Part shown: one piece after another, positions 45,275 to 53,941 of the stretch
Numbering within the stretch: the stretch's first letter is position 1
Layout of the letters: each line of letters opens with the position of its first letter
Assembly: GCF_000498475.1 (NCBI RefSeq)
Contig: NZ_AVBI01000015.1
Span: forward strand, 1-58,755
Direction: 5' to 3'
DNA: 58,755 nt
Source: Flavobacterium cauense R2A-7
GTDB lineage: Bacteria; Bacteroidota; Bacteroidia; Flavobacteriales; Flavobacteriaceae
The notes under the pieces: model-generated
Database searches by the model: none
What the model saw: only the letters and a program-made list of their open reading frames with translations
What the model was told of the DNA's origin: nothing
Made by a program: the position numbers and the translations under genes

Positions 45275-45376
45275 ATGTCACACAAAGCAGGTTTTGTAAA
45301 CATCATCGATTTGATATTAAGAGGGGAATGTCCACCGGACATTCGGTTAAATAAATATAATTTTAAAAATTACTAA
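45275..45376 (+). CDS. 33-codon ORF overlapping the era start, repeating its N-terminus
   Basis: An ATG-initiated 33-residue ORF whose TAA overlaps the era ATG by one base (TAATG). It begins MSHKAGFVNII, nearly the same as era's MMHKAGFVNII, but in a different frame relative to era (offset 101 bases). The shared segment has four differences, all C/T at third codon positions (CAC/CAT, AAC/AAT, ATC/ATT twice). It then contains an 8-bp perfect hairpin (GAATGTCC 45326-45333, GGACATTC 45337-45344, ACC loop). It may be a leader peptide, or a remnant of a partial duplication around a REP-like insertion. Existence of translation is not demonstrated. Confidence 0.4.
   Translation: MSHKAGFVNIIDLILRGECPPDIRLNKYNFKNY
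45326..45344. repeat. Short palindrome in the era leader (REP-like candidate)
   Basis: GAATGTCC and GGACATTC pair perfectly over 8 bp around a three-base ACC loop. It is GC-richer than its surroundings. Such compact palindromes are typical of REP-like or IS200/IS605-related elements, but only this copy was noticed in the window. Confidence 0.4.
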
Positions 45377-46260
45377 TGATGCATAAAGCAGGTTTTGTAA
45401 ATATTATTGGTAACCCAAATGTCGGGAAGTCGACTTTAATGAATGCCTTCGTGGGAGAGCGTTTGTCGATTATCACTTCCAAAGCACAAACTACGCGTCA
45501 CCGAATTCTTGGAATCGTGAATGGTGATGATTTTCAGGTGTTGTTTTCGGATACGCCCGGAATTATCAAACCCGCTTATGAGTTGCAAAATTCCATGATG
45601 GATTTTGTAAAATCAGCATTTGAAGATGCCGATGTGTTGATCTATATGGTAGAAGTAGGGGAGAAAGAATTAAAAGACGAAGCTTTTTTCAATAAAATCA
45701 TCCATTCCAAAATTCCGGTATTGCTGTTGTTGAATAAAATCGACAAATCCAATCAGGAACAGTTGGAAGAACAGGTGAATTTGTGGAAAGAAAAAGTACC
45801 CAATGCGGAACTTTTCCCAATTTCAGCTTTGGAAAACTTCAATGTAACCGAAGTGTTCAACAGAATTTTAGAATTGCTTCCGGAATCACCGGCCTATTAT
45901 CCAAAAGACGCTTTAACCGACAAACCGGAGCGTTTCTTTGTAAATGAAACCATCCGTGAAAAAATCCTGTTGCATTACGACAAGGAAATTCCATATGCTG
46001 TGGAAATCGAAACCGAAGAGTTTATCGAAGACGACGATATCATCCGCATAAAATCGGTTATCATGGTGGAACGCGATACCCAAAAAGGAATTATCATCGG
46101 GCATAAAGGTTCGGCGATAAAACGAGTTGGGGTTGAAGCGCGTCAGGATTTAGAGAAATTCTTCGGCAAGCAGATTCATATTGAAATGTTTGTGAAAGTC
46201 AATAAAGACTGGAGAAGCAATGCGTTTCAGTTGCGTCGTTTCGGATATAATCAGAAATAA
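45376..46260 (+). CDS. era: GTPase Era
   Basis: A 294-residue GTPase that binds 16S rRNA and helps assemble the 30S subunit. G motifs: GNPNVGKS (12-19), DTPG, NKID. The C-terminal KH domain contains GHKGSAIKRVGVEARQDLE. The start is either the ATG at 45376 or the next one at 45379 (MHKAGFVNII); the first overlaps the stop of the leader ORF, which suggests translational coupling. It ends exactly where the next, convergent, gene ends. Length is normal. Confidence 0.97.
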   Translation: MMHKAGFVNIIGNPNVGKSTLMNAFVGERLSIITSKAQTTRHRILGIVNGDDFQVLFSDTPGIIKPAYELQNSMMDFVKSAFEDADVLIYMVEVGEKELKDEAFFNKIIHSKIPVLLLLNKIDKSNQEQLEEQVNLWKEKVPNAELFPISALENFNVTEVFNRILELLPESPAYYPKDALTDKPERFFVNETIREKILLHYDKEIPYAVEIETEEFIEDDDIIRIKSVIMVERDTQKGIIIGHKGSAIKRVGVEARQDLEKFFGKQIHIEMFVKVNKDWRSNAFQLRRFGYNQK

Positions 46261-46755
46261 TTAATCCAAACCACGGTCCATTAATTGTTCCAGCTCGTGC
46301 ATCTGAGGAACGCTGTTGTGTCTGTTGCTGCGTGCAATCAGGTACAGCAATATCCATACGACAACCATCAAACCCATAATCATCAGATCATTTTGATACG
46401 GTTGTTTTAAGGTCCAGTTGGAATAAGCAATCATGCCGAAAATCAAAAATATACCGGCAACCATAAAGTGGAAAAACATAAACATGGTCCATAAGGCTTG
46501 ATCTGGGCCAAACAAACCGCGTACAAGGGTGTTTCCGTTTTCGGATTTTTCCAATTCCAAATGGAGGTGCGGCGAAAAGTACTTTCTGTTTTTCGGACTG
46601 ATATACAACCAAATGTGATTTCCGGAAATTTTAATGGAATAGTCGGACTGTACTTCCAATTTTAATTGTTGGTAGTTCTGTAGTATGGTTTCGGTAGTCT
46701 TTGATGTTTCCTTGTAAAATCGTGGGCGGAGTAAAATGCTTTTGTCTGGTTCCAT
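46261..46755 (-). CDS. Membrane protein of unknown function
   Basis: A 164-residue protein with a soluble N-terminal part (about 1-85, containing ISGNHIWLYISPKNRKYFSP) and two transmembrane segments (about 88-112 and 122-142, WTMFMFFHFMVAGIFLIFGM and MIMGLMVVVWILLYLIA). No known domain is recognised. Its stop codon directly abuts the era stop codon in convergent orientation with no spacer, so no separate terminator exists between them. Confidence 0.7.
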   Translation of the reverse strand: MEPDKSILLRPRFYKETSKTTETILQNYQQLKLEVQSDYSIKISGNHIWLYISPKNRKYFSPHLHLELEKSENGNTLVRGLFGPDQALWTMFMFFHFMVAGIFLIFGMIAYSNWTLKQPYQNDLMIMGLMVVVWILLYLIARSNRHNSVPQMHELEQLMDRGLD

Positions 46756-46910
46756 AGGCGTAGGTTTGTTGAAAACTAAATTACATTTTTTTTAAAAACA
46801 AACAAGTTTTTTCATTGGAATTGGCATAAAATCAACGGGTTGAATTTATTTTTTTAGGAGTAATCCAAGAATTGATGTTCATTAAAGTGCTAAAACTGCT
46901 CAAAAAAGTG

Positions 46911-46918
46911 TAATTTTG
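46911..46918 (+). promoter_or_regulatory. -7 box of der
   Basis: TAATTTTG matches TAnnTTTG and is 20 bases before the der start codon; no TTG at the expected distance was seen. Confidence 0.4.
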
Positions 46919-46937
46919 CAGACTCAAAAAAATATTT

Positions 46938-48248
46938 ATGAATAATATCGTAGCCATTGTAGGAAGACCTAATGTGGGGAAATCAACCTTTTTCAACAGG
47001 TTAATTCAAAGAAGAGAAGCTATCGTTGACTCGGTGAGCGGTGTAACCCGTGACCGTAATTACGGAAAAAGCGAATGGAACGGAAAAGAGTTTTCGGTTA
47101 TTGATACGGGAGGATACATTAAAGGTTCCGATGATATTTTTGAGGCAGAAATCCGTCGTCAGGTAGAATTGGCTATTGATGAAGCTGATGCTATCATTTT
47201 TATGGTGGATGTGGAAGAAGGCATCACGCCGATGGATGCTGAAGTGGCAAAACTGCTTCGAAAAGTAACCAAACCAATTCTTATCGCGGTTAATAAAGTA
47301 GATAATGCGATGCGTGAAAAAGACGCTATCGAATTTTATAATTTAGGGTTGGGCGAATATTTTACTATCGCCGGAATGAATGGTAGTGGTACCGGAGAAC
47401 TTTTAGATAAGTTGGTGGAAGTACTCCCGGAATTACCGGATGCGGTGGAAGAAGAAGAGCCATTGCCTCGTTTTTGTGTGGTAGGCCGTCCCAATGCCGG
47501 AAAATCATCGTTCATTAATGCGTTGATTGGCGAAGATCGTTTTGTGGTGACTGATATTGCGGGAACAACCCGTGATGCCATCGATACCAGATACAACCGT
47601 TTCGGATTCGAATTCAATTTGGTCGACACAGCGGGTATCAGAAGAAAAGCGAAGGTGAAAGAGGATTTGGAATTTTACTCGGTAATGCGTTCCGTGCGCG
47701 CGATTGAACATTCGGATGTTTGTATCCTTATGATTGATGCCACGCGTGGTTTTGAAGGTCAGGATCAGAGTATTTTCTGGTTGGCCGAAAAAAACCGAAA
47801 AGGAATTGTAATCTTAGTGAACAAGTGGGATTTAGTGGAAAAAGACACGATGTCAACCCGTGATTATGAAGCGAAAATCCGCAAAGAACTGGAGCCGTTT
47901 ACCGATGTGCCTATTTTATTCGTTTCGGCATTAACCAAACAACGTTTGCTAAAAGCTTTGGAAACCGCTGTAGAAGTTTTTGAAAACCGTAAACAACGTA
48001 TTTCAACGTCTAAATTCAACGAAACGATGCTCCCGATTATCGAGCGTACACCACCACCGGCCTTGAAAGGAAAATACGTGAAAATCAAATATTGTATGCA
48101 GTTGCCAACGCCAACGCCTCAGTTTGTGTTTTTTGCCAATCTGCCACAATATGTAAAAGATCCGTACAAACGATTCCTTGAAAATCAATTGCGCCAGATT
48201 TATAATTTTACCGGTGTGCCTATCGATATTTACTTCAGACAGAAATAA
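46938..48248 (+). CDS. der: Ribosome biogenesis GTPase Der (EngA)
   Basis: A 436-residue protein with two consecutive G domains, needed for 50S subunit assembly. First: GRPNVGKST (about 8-16), DTGG, NKVD. Second: GRPNAGKSS (about 183-191), DTAG, NKWD. A C-terminal KH-like domain follows (about 350-436, with [17 protein letters not shown]). Length is standard. It is followed by a terminator hairpin at 48303. Confidence 0.97.
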   Translation: MNNIVAIVGRPNVGKSTFFNRLIQRREAIVDSVSGVTRDRNYGKSEWNGKEFSVIDTGGYIKGSDDIFEAEIRRQVELAIDEADAIIFMVDVEEGITPMDAEVAKLLRKVTKPILIAVNKVDNAMREKDAIEFYNLGLGEYFTIAGMNGSGTGELLDKLVEVLPELPDAVEEEEPLPRFCVVGRPNAGKSSFINALIGEDRFVVTDIAGTTRDAIDTRYNRFGFEFNLVDTAGIRRKAKVKEDLEFYSVMRSVRAIEHSDVCILMIDATRGFEGQDQSIFWLAEKNRKGIVILVNKWDLVEKDTMSTRDYEAKIRKELEPFTDVPILFVSALTKQRLLKALETAVEVFENRKQRISTSKFNETMLPIIERTPPPALKGKYVKIKYCMQLPTPTPQFVFFANLPQYVKDPYKRFLENQLRQIYNFTGVPIDIYFRQK

Positions 48249-48302
48249 ATTGTTAAAATTTAGCAAATAAATAAAATTCTTACATAATAAAATCTTTAAT
48301 TC

Positions 48303-48341
48303 GCGGTTAATATGAGAAATCATTTTAACCGCAATTTTTTT
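48303..48341 (+). terminator. Terminator-like hairpin abutting the 48346 start codon
   Basis: GCGGTTAA (48303-48310) pairs perfectly with TTAACCGC (48325-48332) and is followed by TTTTTTT (48335-48341). Only four bases separate it from the ATG at 48346. It may terminate der, but it also lies where the ribosome would bind for the next gene. Confidence 0.75.
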
Positions 48342-48345
48342 ATTG

Positions 48346-51126
48346 ATGTCCAAACACTTTTTTACGTTCGTTCTTGCACTGTTTTCAGTGTGTGCCTTTT
48401 CCCAGAATTCCTTTTATATTAAAGGAAAAATTATTGAAGAAGCCAGTAAACTTCCTATGGAATCCGTTACTGTTTATTTATCGGTGGCCAAAGATTCCTC
48501 ATTGGTGGATTATACGATTACCGACAAAAACGGAAATTTTTCCCTGGCGGTAAAAAAAACAACCCAGCCGGTTTTTCTCAAGATATCGATGGTTGGTTTT
48601 GAAGACCAAAAAACCAGCATGAAAGAGCTGTTACAGGCAAAAGATTTTGGAGTTATTGCACTAAAAGAGCAGTCTAAATTGCTGAATGAAGTGGTGGTGA
48701 AAGCAGAAGCTCCTCCGGTTCGTATCAAAAAAGATACTTTAGAATTCAATGCTGCTTCGTTTAAAGTACGACCGGATGCAAATGTGGAAACACTTTTAAA
48801 GCAATTACCAGGCGTGGAAATTGATGCGGAAGGCAAAATCACGGTGAACGGAAAAGAAGTGAATCAGATTTTAGTGAACGGAAAACCGTTTTTCGACAAA
48901 GACGGAAAAATTGCGTTGCAAAATCTCCCTTCGGATATTATTAATAAAGTTCAGGTAACCGATACGAAAACCAAAAAGGAGGAATTGTCGGGTCAAAAGG
49001 CCACTTCTAACAACGCCAGTATCAATTTAACCATTGACGAAGATAAGAATAAAGGATTTTTCGGGAAATTCATGGGCGGCTACGGTACGGATGACCGGTA
49101 TGAGGGCAGTGCCCTGATTAATTATTTCAAAAACAAAAGGAAACTGAGTGTTTTGGCATCGTCCAACAACATCAACTCGGTAGGATTTTCGATGGACGAG
49201 ATTTTCGACAACATGGGGGGCGGACGCAGCCGATCGATGTATTATAACGACAACGGATCTTTCGGAATTAACGGAATGCGTTTTGGTGCCGGAAGCGGAA
49301 TAACCCAATCGGATATGGTGGGGATTAACTATTCGGATGAATGGACCAAAAAAACTGAAACTACCTCGAGTTATTTTTTCTCTGACCAACATAGTAAAAA
49401 CAAAAGCCGTACCAATCAAACGAACTTTTTGCCAACCGGAAATTTCAATACCGCATCAGCTTCCGAATCATCGGCAGACCGTTTCGGGCACAATGTTAAT
49501 TTCGAGTTGGAATATAAAATCGATTCCACTACTTCGCTTGTGGTTTCGCCTAAATTTTCCAAATCAAATGGGAAAGACCGGGAAAAGTCATTTCAGTCTT
49601 CTGCCGATGAAACGAATAGTTTGTTGAATGAAAGTACATCGGAAACCTTTAATGATAGTGACGGGACCAATTTTAAAAATTCAATTTATTTCAATAAATC
49701 ACTGAAGAAAAAAGGAAGGTTTATCAATGCTTCTTTTGATAATGAAAATAATAAGGATGAAATTCTTGCGTCCAACAGATCAACAACGGTTTTTTATCAA
49801 GGAACAGACCCGGATGATGTTCGGGATCAGATTAAAAAGAGTCGGAATGTTAAGGATAATTATCAGTTTGATATCGGGTACTCTGAACCTTTGAAAGATT
49901 CATTGTCGGTTGTTTTGGCTGTTAATTATGAGCACAACAAAACTTCGGAAGACCGCAAAGCTTTTGATTATGATGTGATTTCCCAATCCTATTCCGATGA
50001 AAATGACGTTTTAACGAATTATTTGACGTCCACTACTAAGACTGTAAAGCCAACCGCCGGAATGCGTATTAGTAAAAAGAATTTTGGATTCGGTTTTTCT
50101 GCAGGAACCGCGATTTCCGAATTTGACAATCATTCCTCTTATCTTGGTGTAACAACAGATTTGAATAAAAAATATGCGTTGCCTACCGGAAACATGCATT
50201 TCAATTATAATTTTACCAAATCAAAATCGTTGTGGATGCATTATAATTATGAATTTGATTTTCCTTCGGCGAATCAGGTTTTGCCGGTTCGGGACTTGGC
50301 CAATCCTTTAAATACGTTTATTGGGAATCCGGATTTGAATTTAAATAAATCGCATCAGATGTATCTGAATTTTAGCGATTATGATTATGCTTCGCGTTCA
50401 GGTTACGGTGTGTATATGAACGGGACTTTTTACGATAGCCAGATTGTAACATCAACGCTTTACGATGAAAACCGAAAACGTGAAACCCGCTATGTAAATG
50501 TTGCGGATACGTACAACAGCTGGATAGGCGTGTATTGGAATAAAACGATTAAGAAAGAAGCTCATAAATTCCGATTCAATTTAGGTTTCAATACCAATAT
50601 GGGACTTTCTAAAGGGTTTGCCAATGGGGAAATGTATGATGCCAAATCCCTTCGGTTAACTCCAAGAGCTTCGTTTAGTTATGATTATGGGGAATTGTTA
50701 ACTATTTCGCCTTCTTATAACATGACCTACAGCGATACCAAATACACCAATTATTCTGTCAGTGGTGCTACAAATGTACTGCACCGATTCAATATTCAGG
50801 CAACAAACTACTGGCCGAAGAACTGGGTTTTCGGAAATGACTTCGGGTATACTTACAATTCCAATATAGCCGATGGTTTTAAAAAAGATTTTTATTTGTG
50901 GAACACCAGTTTAGCGTACAGTTTCTTCGACAAGAAATTTACGGCAAAAGTGAAAGTATACGATTTGCTGAACCAAAATCAAAGTGCCACGCGAACCATT
51001 TCGGCAACAACCATTCGTGATGAAGAAAACTTGGTGCTGAAGCGTTATGCAATGTTCTCGTTAACCTACAAACTTGAAAAATTCGGAGGAAAAGAAAAAC
51101 CATCCCGAAACCGACATATGTTTTAG
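48346..51126 (+). CDS. Outer-membrane beta-barrel protein with carboxypeptidase-regulatory and plug domains
   Basis: A 926-residue outer-membrane protein: signal peptide MSKHFFTFVLALFSVCAFSQ, a carboxypeptidase-D regulatory-like domain (about 25-105, ESVTVYLSVAKDSSLVDYT), a plug-like region (about 125-230, LLKQLPGVEIDAEGKITVNG, then ILVNGKPFFDKDGKIAL), and a long barrel ending FSLTYKLEKFGGKE. It matches the outer-membrane beta-barrel family related to TonB receptors. Ligand unknown. A TTG one codon earlier is a possible start. Upstream a terminator-like hairpin almost touches the start codon. Confidence 0.88.
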   Translation: MSKHFFTFVLALFSVCAFSQNSFYIKGKIIEEASKLPMESVTVYLSVAKDSSLVDYTITDKNGNFSLAVKKTTQPVFLKISMVGFEDQKTSMKELLQAKDFGVIALKEQSKLLNEVVVKAEAPPVRIKKDTLEFNAASFKVRPDANVETLLKQLPGVEIDAEGKITVNGKEVNQILVNGKPFFDKDGKIALQNLPSDIINKVQVTDTKTKKEELSGQKATSNNASINLTIDEDKNKGFFGKFMGGYGTDDRYEGSALINYFKNKRKLSVLASSNNINSVGFSMDEIFDNMGGGRSRSMYYNDNGSFGINGMRFGAGSGITQSDMVGINYSDEWTKKTETTSSYFFSDQHSKNKSRTNQTNFLPTGNFNTASASESSADRFGHNVNFELEYKIDSTTSLVVSPKFSKSNGKDREKSFQSSADETNSLLNESTSETFNDSDGTNFKNSIYFNKSLKKKGRFINASFDNENNKDEILASNRSTTVFYQGTDPDDVRDQIKKSRNVKDNYQFDIGYSEPLKDSLSVVLAVNYEHNKTSEDRKAFDYDVISQSYSDENDVLTNYLTSTTKTVKPTAGMRISKKNFGFGFSAGTAISEFDNHSSYLGVTTDLNKKYALPTGNMHFNYNFTKSKSLWMHYNYEFDFPSANQVLPVRDLANPLNTFIGNPDLNLNKSHQMYLNFSDYDYASRSGYGVYMNGTFYDSQIVTSTLYDENRKRETRYVNVADTYNSWIGVYWNKTIKKEAHKFRFNLGFNTNMGLSKGFANGEMYDAKSLRLTPRASFSYDYGELLTISPSYNMTYSDTKYTNYSVSGATNVLHRFNIQATNYWPKNWVFGNDFGYTYNSNIADGFKKDFYLWNTSLAYSFFDKKFTAKVKVYDLLNQNQSATRTISATTIRDEENLVLKRYAMFSLTYKLEKFGGKEKPSRNRHMF

Positions 51127-51136
51127 TGCTAATATC

Positions 51137-51176
51137 AAGAAGAGATTGTTTTTTATAATCTCTTCTTTTGTTTTTA
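51137..51176 (+). terminator. Terminator after the 48346 gene
   Basis: AAGAAGAGATT (51137-51147) pairs with AATCTCTTCTT (51157-51167), followed by T-rich sequence. Confidence 0.8.
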
Positions 51177-51195
51177 TAGCGTTTTCAATGTTCAA

Positions 51196-51441
51196 TCAGC
51201 TAAGGGCTGTCTCGTCTTTTTCTAATGTTTTTACTGGATAATCATTGTACCAGTCTTTAAACTTTTTTTTGGTTTTATATTTATCGCGAAGTACCGTGTA
51301 AACCATGTAGGGTACAAGAAAACTTCCCAAAATAAACAAAGTGCTTATCAGTGGCAGTGGCACATTTGTCTGAGATAAGCCAGTAAAAATAAAGACAAAT
51401 GCCGTAGTGAACCAAACCAGCTTAATGGCATAATTTTTCAT
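51196..51441 (-). CDS. Small membrane protein of unknown function
   Basis: An 81-residue protein with two transmembrane segments (about 5-23 and 28-52) and a charged C-terminus (YKTKKKFKDWYNDYPVKTLE). No known domain is recognised. It stands alone between terminators. Confidence 0.65.
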   Translation of the reverse strand: MKNYAIKLVWFTTAFVFIFTGLSQTNVPLPLISTLFILGSFLVPYMVYTVLRDKYKTKKKFKDWYNDYPVKTLEKDETALS

Positions 51442-51543
51442 AATCTTTAGTTTTATTAAAGGTACGCTGAATTGATGCCGAGTTGTGTTAATGATAATGC
51501 AATAGATTCTTAAAAGGATTTAGTACGGTAAGTAAGATGAAAT

Positions 51544-51576
51544 AAAAAAGAGATTGTGAAAACAATCTCTTTTTTA
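51544..51576. terminator. Terminator after the TPM-domain operon
   Basis: AAAGAGATTGT (51547-51557) pairs with ACAATCTCTTT (51562-51572) around GAAA, flanked by A- and T-runs, so it could act in both directions. It ends the LemA/TPM operon on the minus strand. Confidence 0.85.
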
Positions 51577-51583
51577 TTTAAGA

Positions 51584-51626
51584 AGTTAGTTTACTGCTAA
51601 CTTAATACTGTAAACTGAACACTGAT
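51584..51626. repeat. Degenerate ACTG-type phrase repeat
   Basis: Units such as TTACTGCTAACTTAATACTG then AAACTGAACACTGATT lie between a terminator and the TPM gene stop. ACTGAACACTGA recurs in reverse at 25950-25961. Confidence 0.35.
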
Positions 51627-52418
51627 TTACCAGCTTCCGCCAGATCCGCCACCGGAGAAACCTCCGCCACCGAAACCTCCGCCAAAGCCTCCGCCACCGA
51701 AACCTCCGCCGGAAGAACTTCCGCCACCGAAACCTCCACGACCCAAGCTGCTCAGGATGATGATGTCGCCCAAATCCGGTCCGGAAAAGCGGCCACTATT
51801 TCCACCGCCACGTTTGTTTCGGGAAAGAATCGCGATGATGATAATGAACAGTATGATGAAGAAAATGATTTTTCCGCCACCAGAATCGTTATTTCCTTTA
51901 CGTTCGCCTTTGTATTTTCCTTTAAGGACATCAAAAATAGCATCGGCACCTTTGTCTAAACCATTGTAGTAACTTCCGGCTTTAAATTCGGGAATAATGA
52001 TGTTTCGGATTAGTTCACCGGTTGTTCCGGCCGTAAGACGGTCTTCAACTCCATAACCAGGCGAAATATGAATCCTTCTGTCGTTTTTGGAAAGTAAAAT
52101 GAATACACCATTGTCTTCCTTGGCTTGCCCGACACCCCATTTTTGGGCCCAATTGACGCTTAATTGCGCAATATCTTCTCCTTTCAGGCTTTCCACAATA
52201 ACCACAACTATTTGCGTTGTGGTGGAATCCGAATAGCGAATCAGTTTTTCTTCCAGTTGTTTCTTTTGATTTGCTTCCAGTAAGTTGGCATAATCGTAAA
52301 CGCTGGTTTGAAAACTTGGTTTTTCAGGAATATCGTATTGTGCAAATCCCAACTGGTGCAATAACAGCAATGCTATAACAACAGAGAATTTTATCATTTT
52401 TAAAATGAAATTAGTCAT
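51627..52418 (-). CDS. TPM-domain protein with Gly-rich tail
   Basis: A 263-residue exported protein: signal peptide (MIKFSVVIALLLLHQLGFAQ, from the ATG at 52397, or from 52418 with seven extra residues), a TPM (TLP18.3/Psb32-like) domain (about 35-155, VYDYANLLEANQKKQLEEKL, then NDRRIHISPGYGVEDRLTAG), one transmembrane segment (about 185-202) and a Gly/Ser-rich tail (about 205-263). The TAA of the upstream gene directly precedes the ATG at 52418. TPM proteins are linked to membrane stress or membrane-protein turnover; the exact role is unknown. Confidence 0.88.
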   Translation of the reverse strand: MTNFILKMIKFSVVIALLLLHQLGFAQYDIPEKPSFQTSVYDYANLLEANQKKQLEEKLIRYSDSTTTQIVVVIVESLKGEDIAQLSVNWAQKWGVGQAKEDNGVFILLSKNDRRIHISPGYGVEDRLTAGTTGELIRNIIIPEFKAGSYYNGLDKGADAIFDVLKGKYKGERKGNNDSGGGKIIFFIILFIIIIAILSRNKRGGGNSGRFSGPDLGDIIILSSLGRGGFGGGSSSGGGFGGGGFGGGFGGGGFSGGGSGGSW

Positions 52419-52856
52419 TTATCCTTTGGATATTTCGTTAGATAATTCGTTGGTGTCGTCATTTTCGTAAGGGAAATATTTTTTCAAACGTTCTCCGGCT
52501 TTTAAAATGCCATTTACCAAACCTTCTTTGTATTCTTTGTTTTTAAAATGACCAATCACTAAGTCTTTCGTGCAGTCCCAAAAATCATCTTCCACAAGGT
52601 CGTCGATACCTTTGTCTCCAATAATGGCAAAGGAATGATCCTGGACGCCAACATGGAATAAAACGCCGTTTTTGGCTTGCGTTGCATCCATGCCTAAAGC
52701 ATGAAAAACCTCCTTGGCCCTTTCGAGCGGAGGTTTTTCTGCATGTGCTTCTATGTGAACTCTAATTTCTCCGGAAGTGTTTTTTTCGGCTAAAGAAATC
52801 GCGTGAACAATTTCTTTTTCGTCTTCCGGGGTTAGAAAATCTTCAGTTAACGACAT
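52419..52856 (-). CDS. TPM-domain protein, cytoplasmic
   Basis: A 145-residue TPM-domain protein without a signal peptide: TPEDEKEIVHAISLAEKNTS, then GEIRVHIEAHAEKPPLERAK, FHALGMDATQAKNGVLFHVG and HSFAIIGDKGIDDLVEDDFW. Its ATG overlaps the LemA stop (TAATG), indicating coupled translation. It lies between lemA and the Gly-rich TPM gene, a common arrangement in Bacteroidota. Confidence 0.9.
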   Translation of the reverse strand: MSLTEDFLTPEDEKEIVHAISLAEKNTSGEIRVHIEAHAEKPPLERAKEVFHALGMDATQAKNGVLFHVGVQDHSFAIIGDKGIDDLVEDDFWDCTKDLVIGHFKNKEYKEGLVNGILKAGERLKKYFPYENDDTNELSNEISKG

Positions 52857-53464
52857 TATTTTTTCTCTTGGTTGTTGTCGAAATTGAACTCTACATCTAC
52901 TGGTTTTTCAGCACCGGCTACTGCATCGAAGAATGGTTTTTCTTTGTATTCGGATAAGAACCAGTTGTTAGGGATTTTTAAGATATAGTTGTTATAGCTT
53001 TGAACTGATTCGTTAAAACGGGTCCTTGCCGTTAAAATCTGATTTTCAGTGCTGGCCAATTCGTCCTGTAATTTTAAGAAGTTGGCATTGGCTTTCAAAT
53101 CAGGATATTGCTCCACAGTAACCAATAATCTTGATAAAGCTGAGGAAACGCCGCCTTGCGCCTGATTAAATTGTGCCAATTGTTCCGGAGTTACATTCGA
53201 AGGGTCGATGGTTACCTGAGTCGCTTTAGCACGTGCTTCAATAACTGCAGTTAAGGTTCCTTTTTCGAAATCAGCAGCTCCTTTTACGGTTTTTACCAGG
53301 TTTCCGATAAGATCGTTTCTTCTTTGGTAAGCGGTTTCTACGTTACCCCATTCTTTACCTACCGCCTGATTTTCGCGGATAGCGCCATTTTTGATTCCGA
53401 TGTACCAAAATCCGATAACCGCCAGAATAGCGACAATAATTAAAACCGGTGCAAATTTTCTCAT
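52856..53464 (-). CDS. LemA family protein
   Basis: A 202-residue protein: N-terminal transmembrane segment (about 5-22, APVLIIVAILAVIGFWYI) and a helical domain with the family signature NVETAYQRRNDLIGNLVKTV, then FNESVQSYNNYILKIPN. It heads the LemA-TPM-TPM part of the cluster and overlaps the downstream gene by one base. Function unknown; linked in other bacteria with membrane stress. Confidence 0.92.
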   Translation of the reverse strand: MRKFAPVLIIVAILAVIGFWYIGIKNGAIRENQAVGKEWGNVETAYQRRNDLIGNLVKTVKGAADFEKGTLTAVIEARAKATQVTIDPSNVTPEQLAQFNQAQGGVSSALSRLLVTVEQYPDLKANANFLKLQDELASTENQILTARTRFNESVQSYNNYILKIPNNWFLSEYKEKPFFDAVAGAEKPVDVEFNFDNNQEKK

Positions 53465-53528
53465 GTGTTTTTAAATTTAAAGTTGTTTTCTTTTGTTTGT
53501 ATTAGTCGTTGATTGTGCAAATTGTTAC

Positions 53529-53858
53529 TTACAATTCATTTTTAATGTTGGTCAGTTGGACTTTAATTCCTTCCAATTTACGAATGATTTCGAACTTATC
53601 CAGCGTTTTTTTCTGTCCTTCTTTCAAATGTACTTTTGCGCCGTCTAAGGTAAAACCGCGTTCTTTTACCAAATGGTAAATCAGTTGCAGGTTTTTAACG
53701 TCTTCGGGAGTAAACATTCTGTTGCCTTTCGCGTTCTTTTTGGGTTTCAGGATATCGAATTCCTTGTCCCAAAAACGTATGAGGGAAGCGTTTACGTCAA
53801 AAGCCTTGGCCAATTCACCAATACTGTAATATCTTTTTTCTGGTAAGTCTAAATGCAT
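53529..53858 (-). CDS. MerR-family transcriptional regulator
   Basis: A 109-residue protein with a MerR-type winged-helix DNA-binding domain (about 8-75): YYSIGELAKAFDVNASLIRF, then NRMFTPEDVKNLQLIYHLVK. No C-terminal ligand-binding domain is present. The N-terminus LDLPEKRYYSIGELA is typical of the Bacteroidota form. It lies 64 bases before lemA in the same direction; regulation of the LemA-TPM genes is plausible. Confidence 0.9.
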   Translation of the reverse strand: MHLDLPEKRYYSIGELAKAFDVNASLIRFWDKEFDILKPKKNAKGNRMFTPEDVKNLQLIYHLVKERGFTLDGAKVHLKEGQKKTLDKFEIIRKLEGIKVQLTNIKNEL

Positions 53859-53861
53859 TTT

Positions 53862-53940
53862 TTAGTTATGAGTTATGCGTTTTTATCTTTTCAACTCTTG
53901 ATTTTGTCTCTTCTCTATGTTCTGTTCTCTCTTTTCTTCT
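53862..53940. repeat. Low-complexity phrase sequence upstream of the MerR gene
   Basis: On the minus strand this is purine-rich with reiterated AGAGAA, AAGAGA and CATAACT units (for example GCATAACTCATAACT). It separates the M23 peptidase and MerR genes. No hairpin or promoter was resolved. Confidence 0.3.
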
Positions 53941-53941
53941 G

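Noticed and set aside
51640..51760. Repetitive CCACCGAAACCTCCGCC-type units
   Set aside because: These encode the Gly-rich tail of the TPM-domain protein; spacing is irregular and it is coding, so it is not a CRISPR or a minisatellite element of its own.
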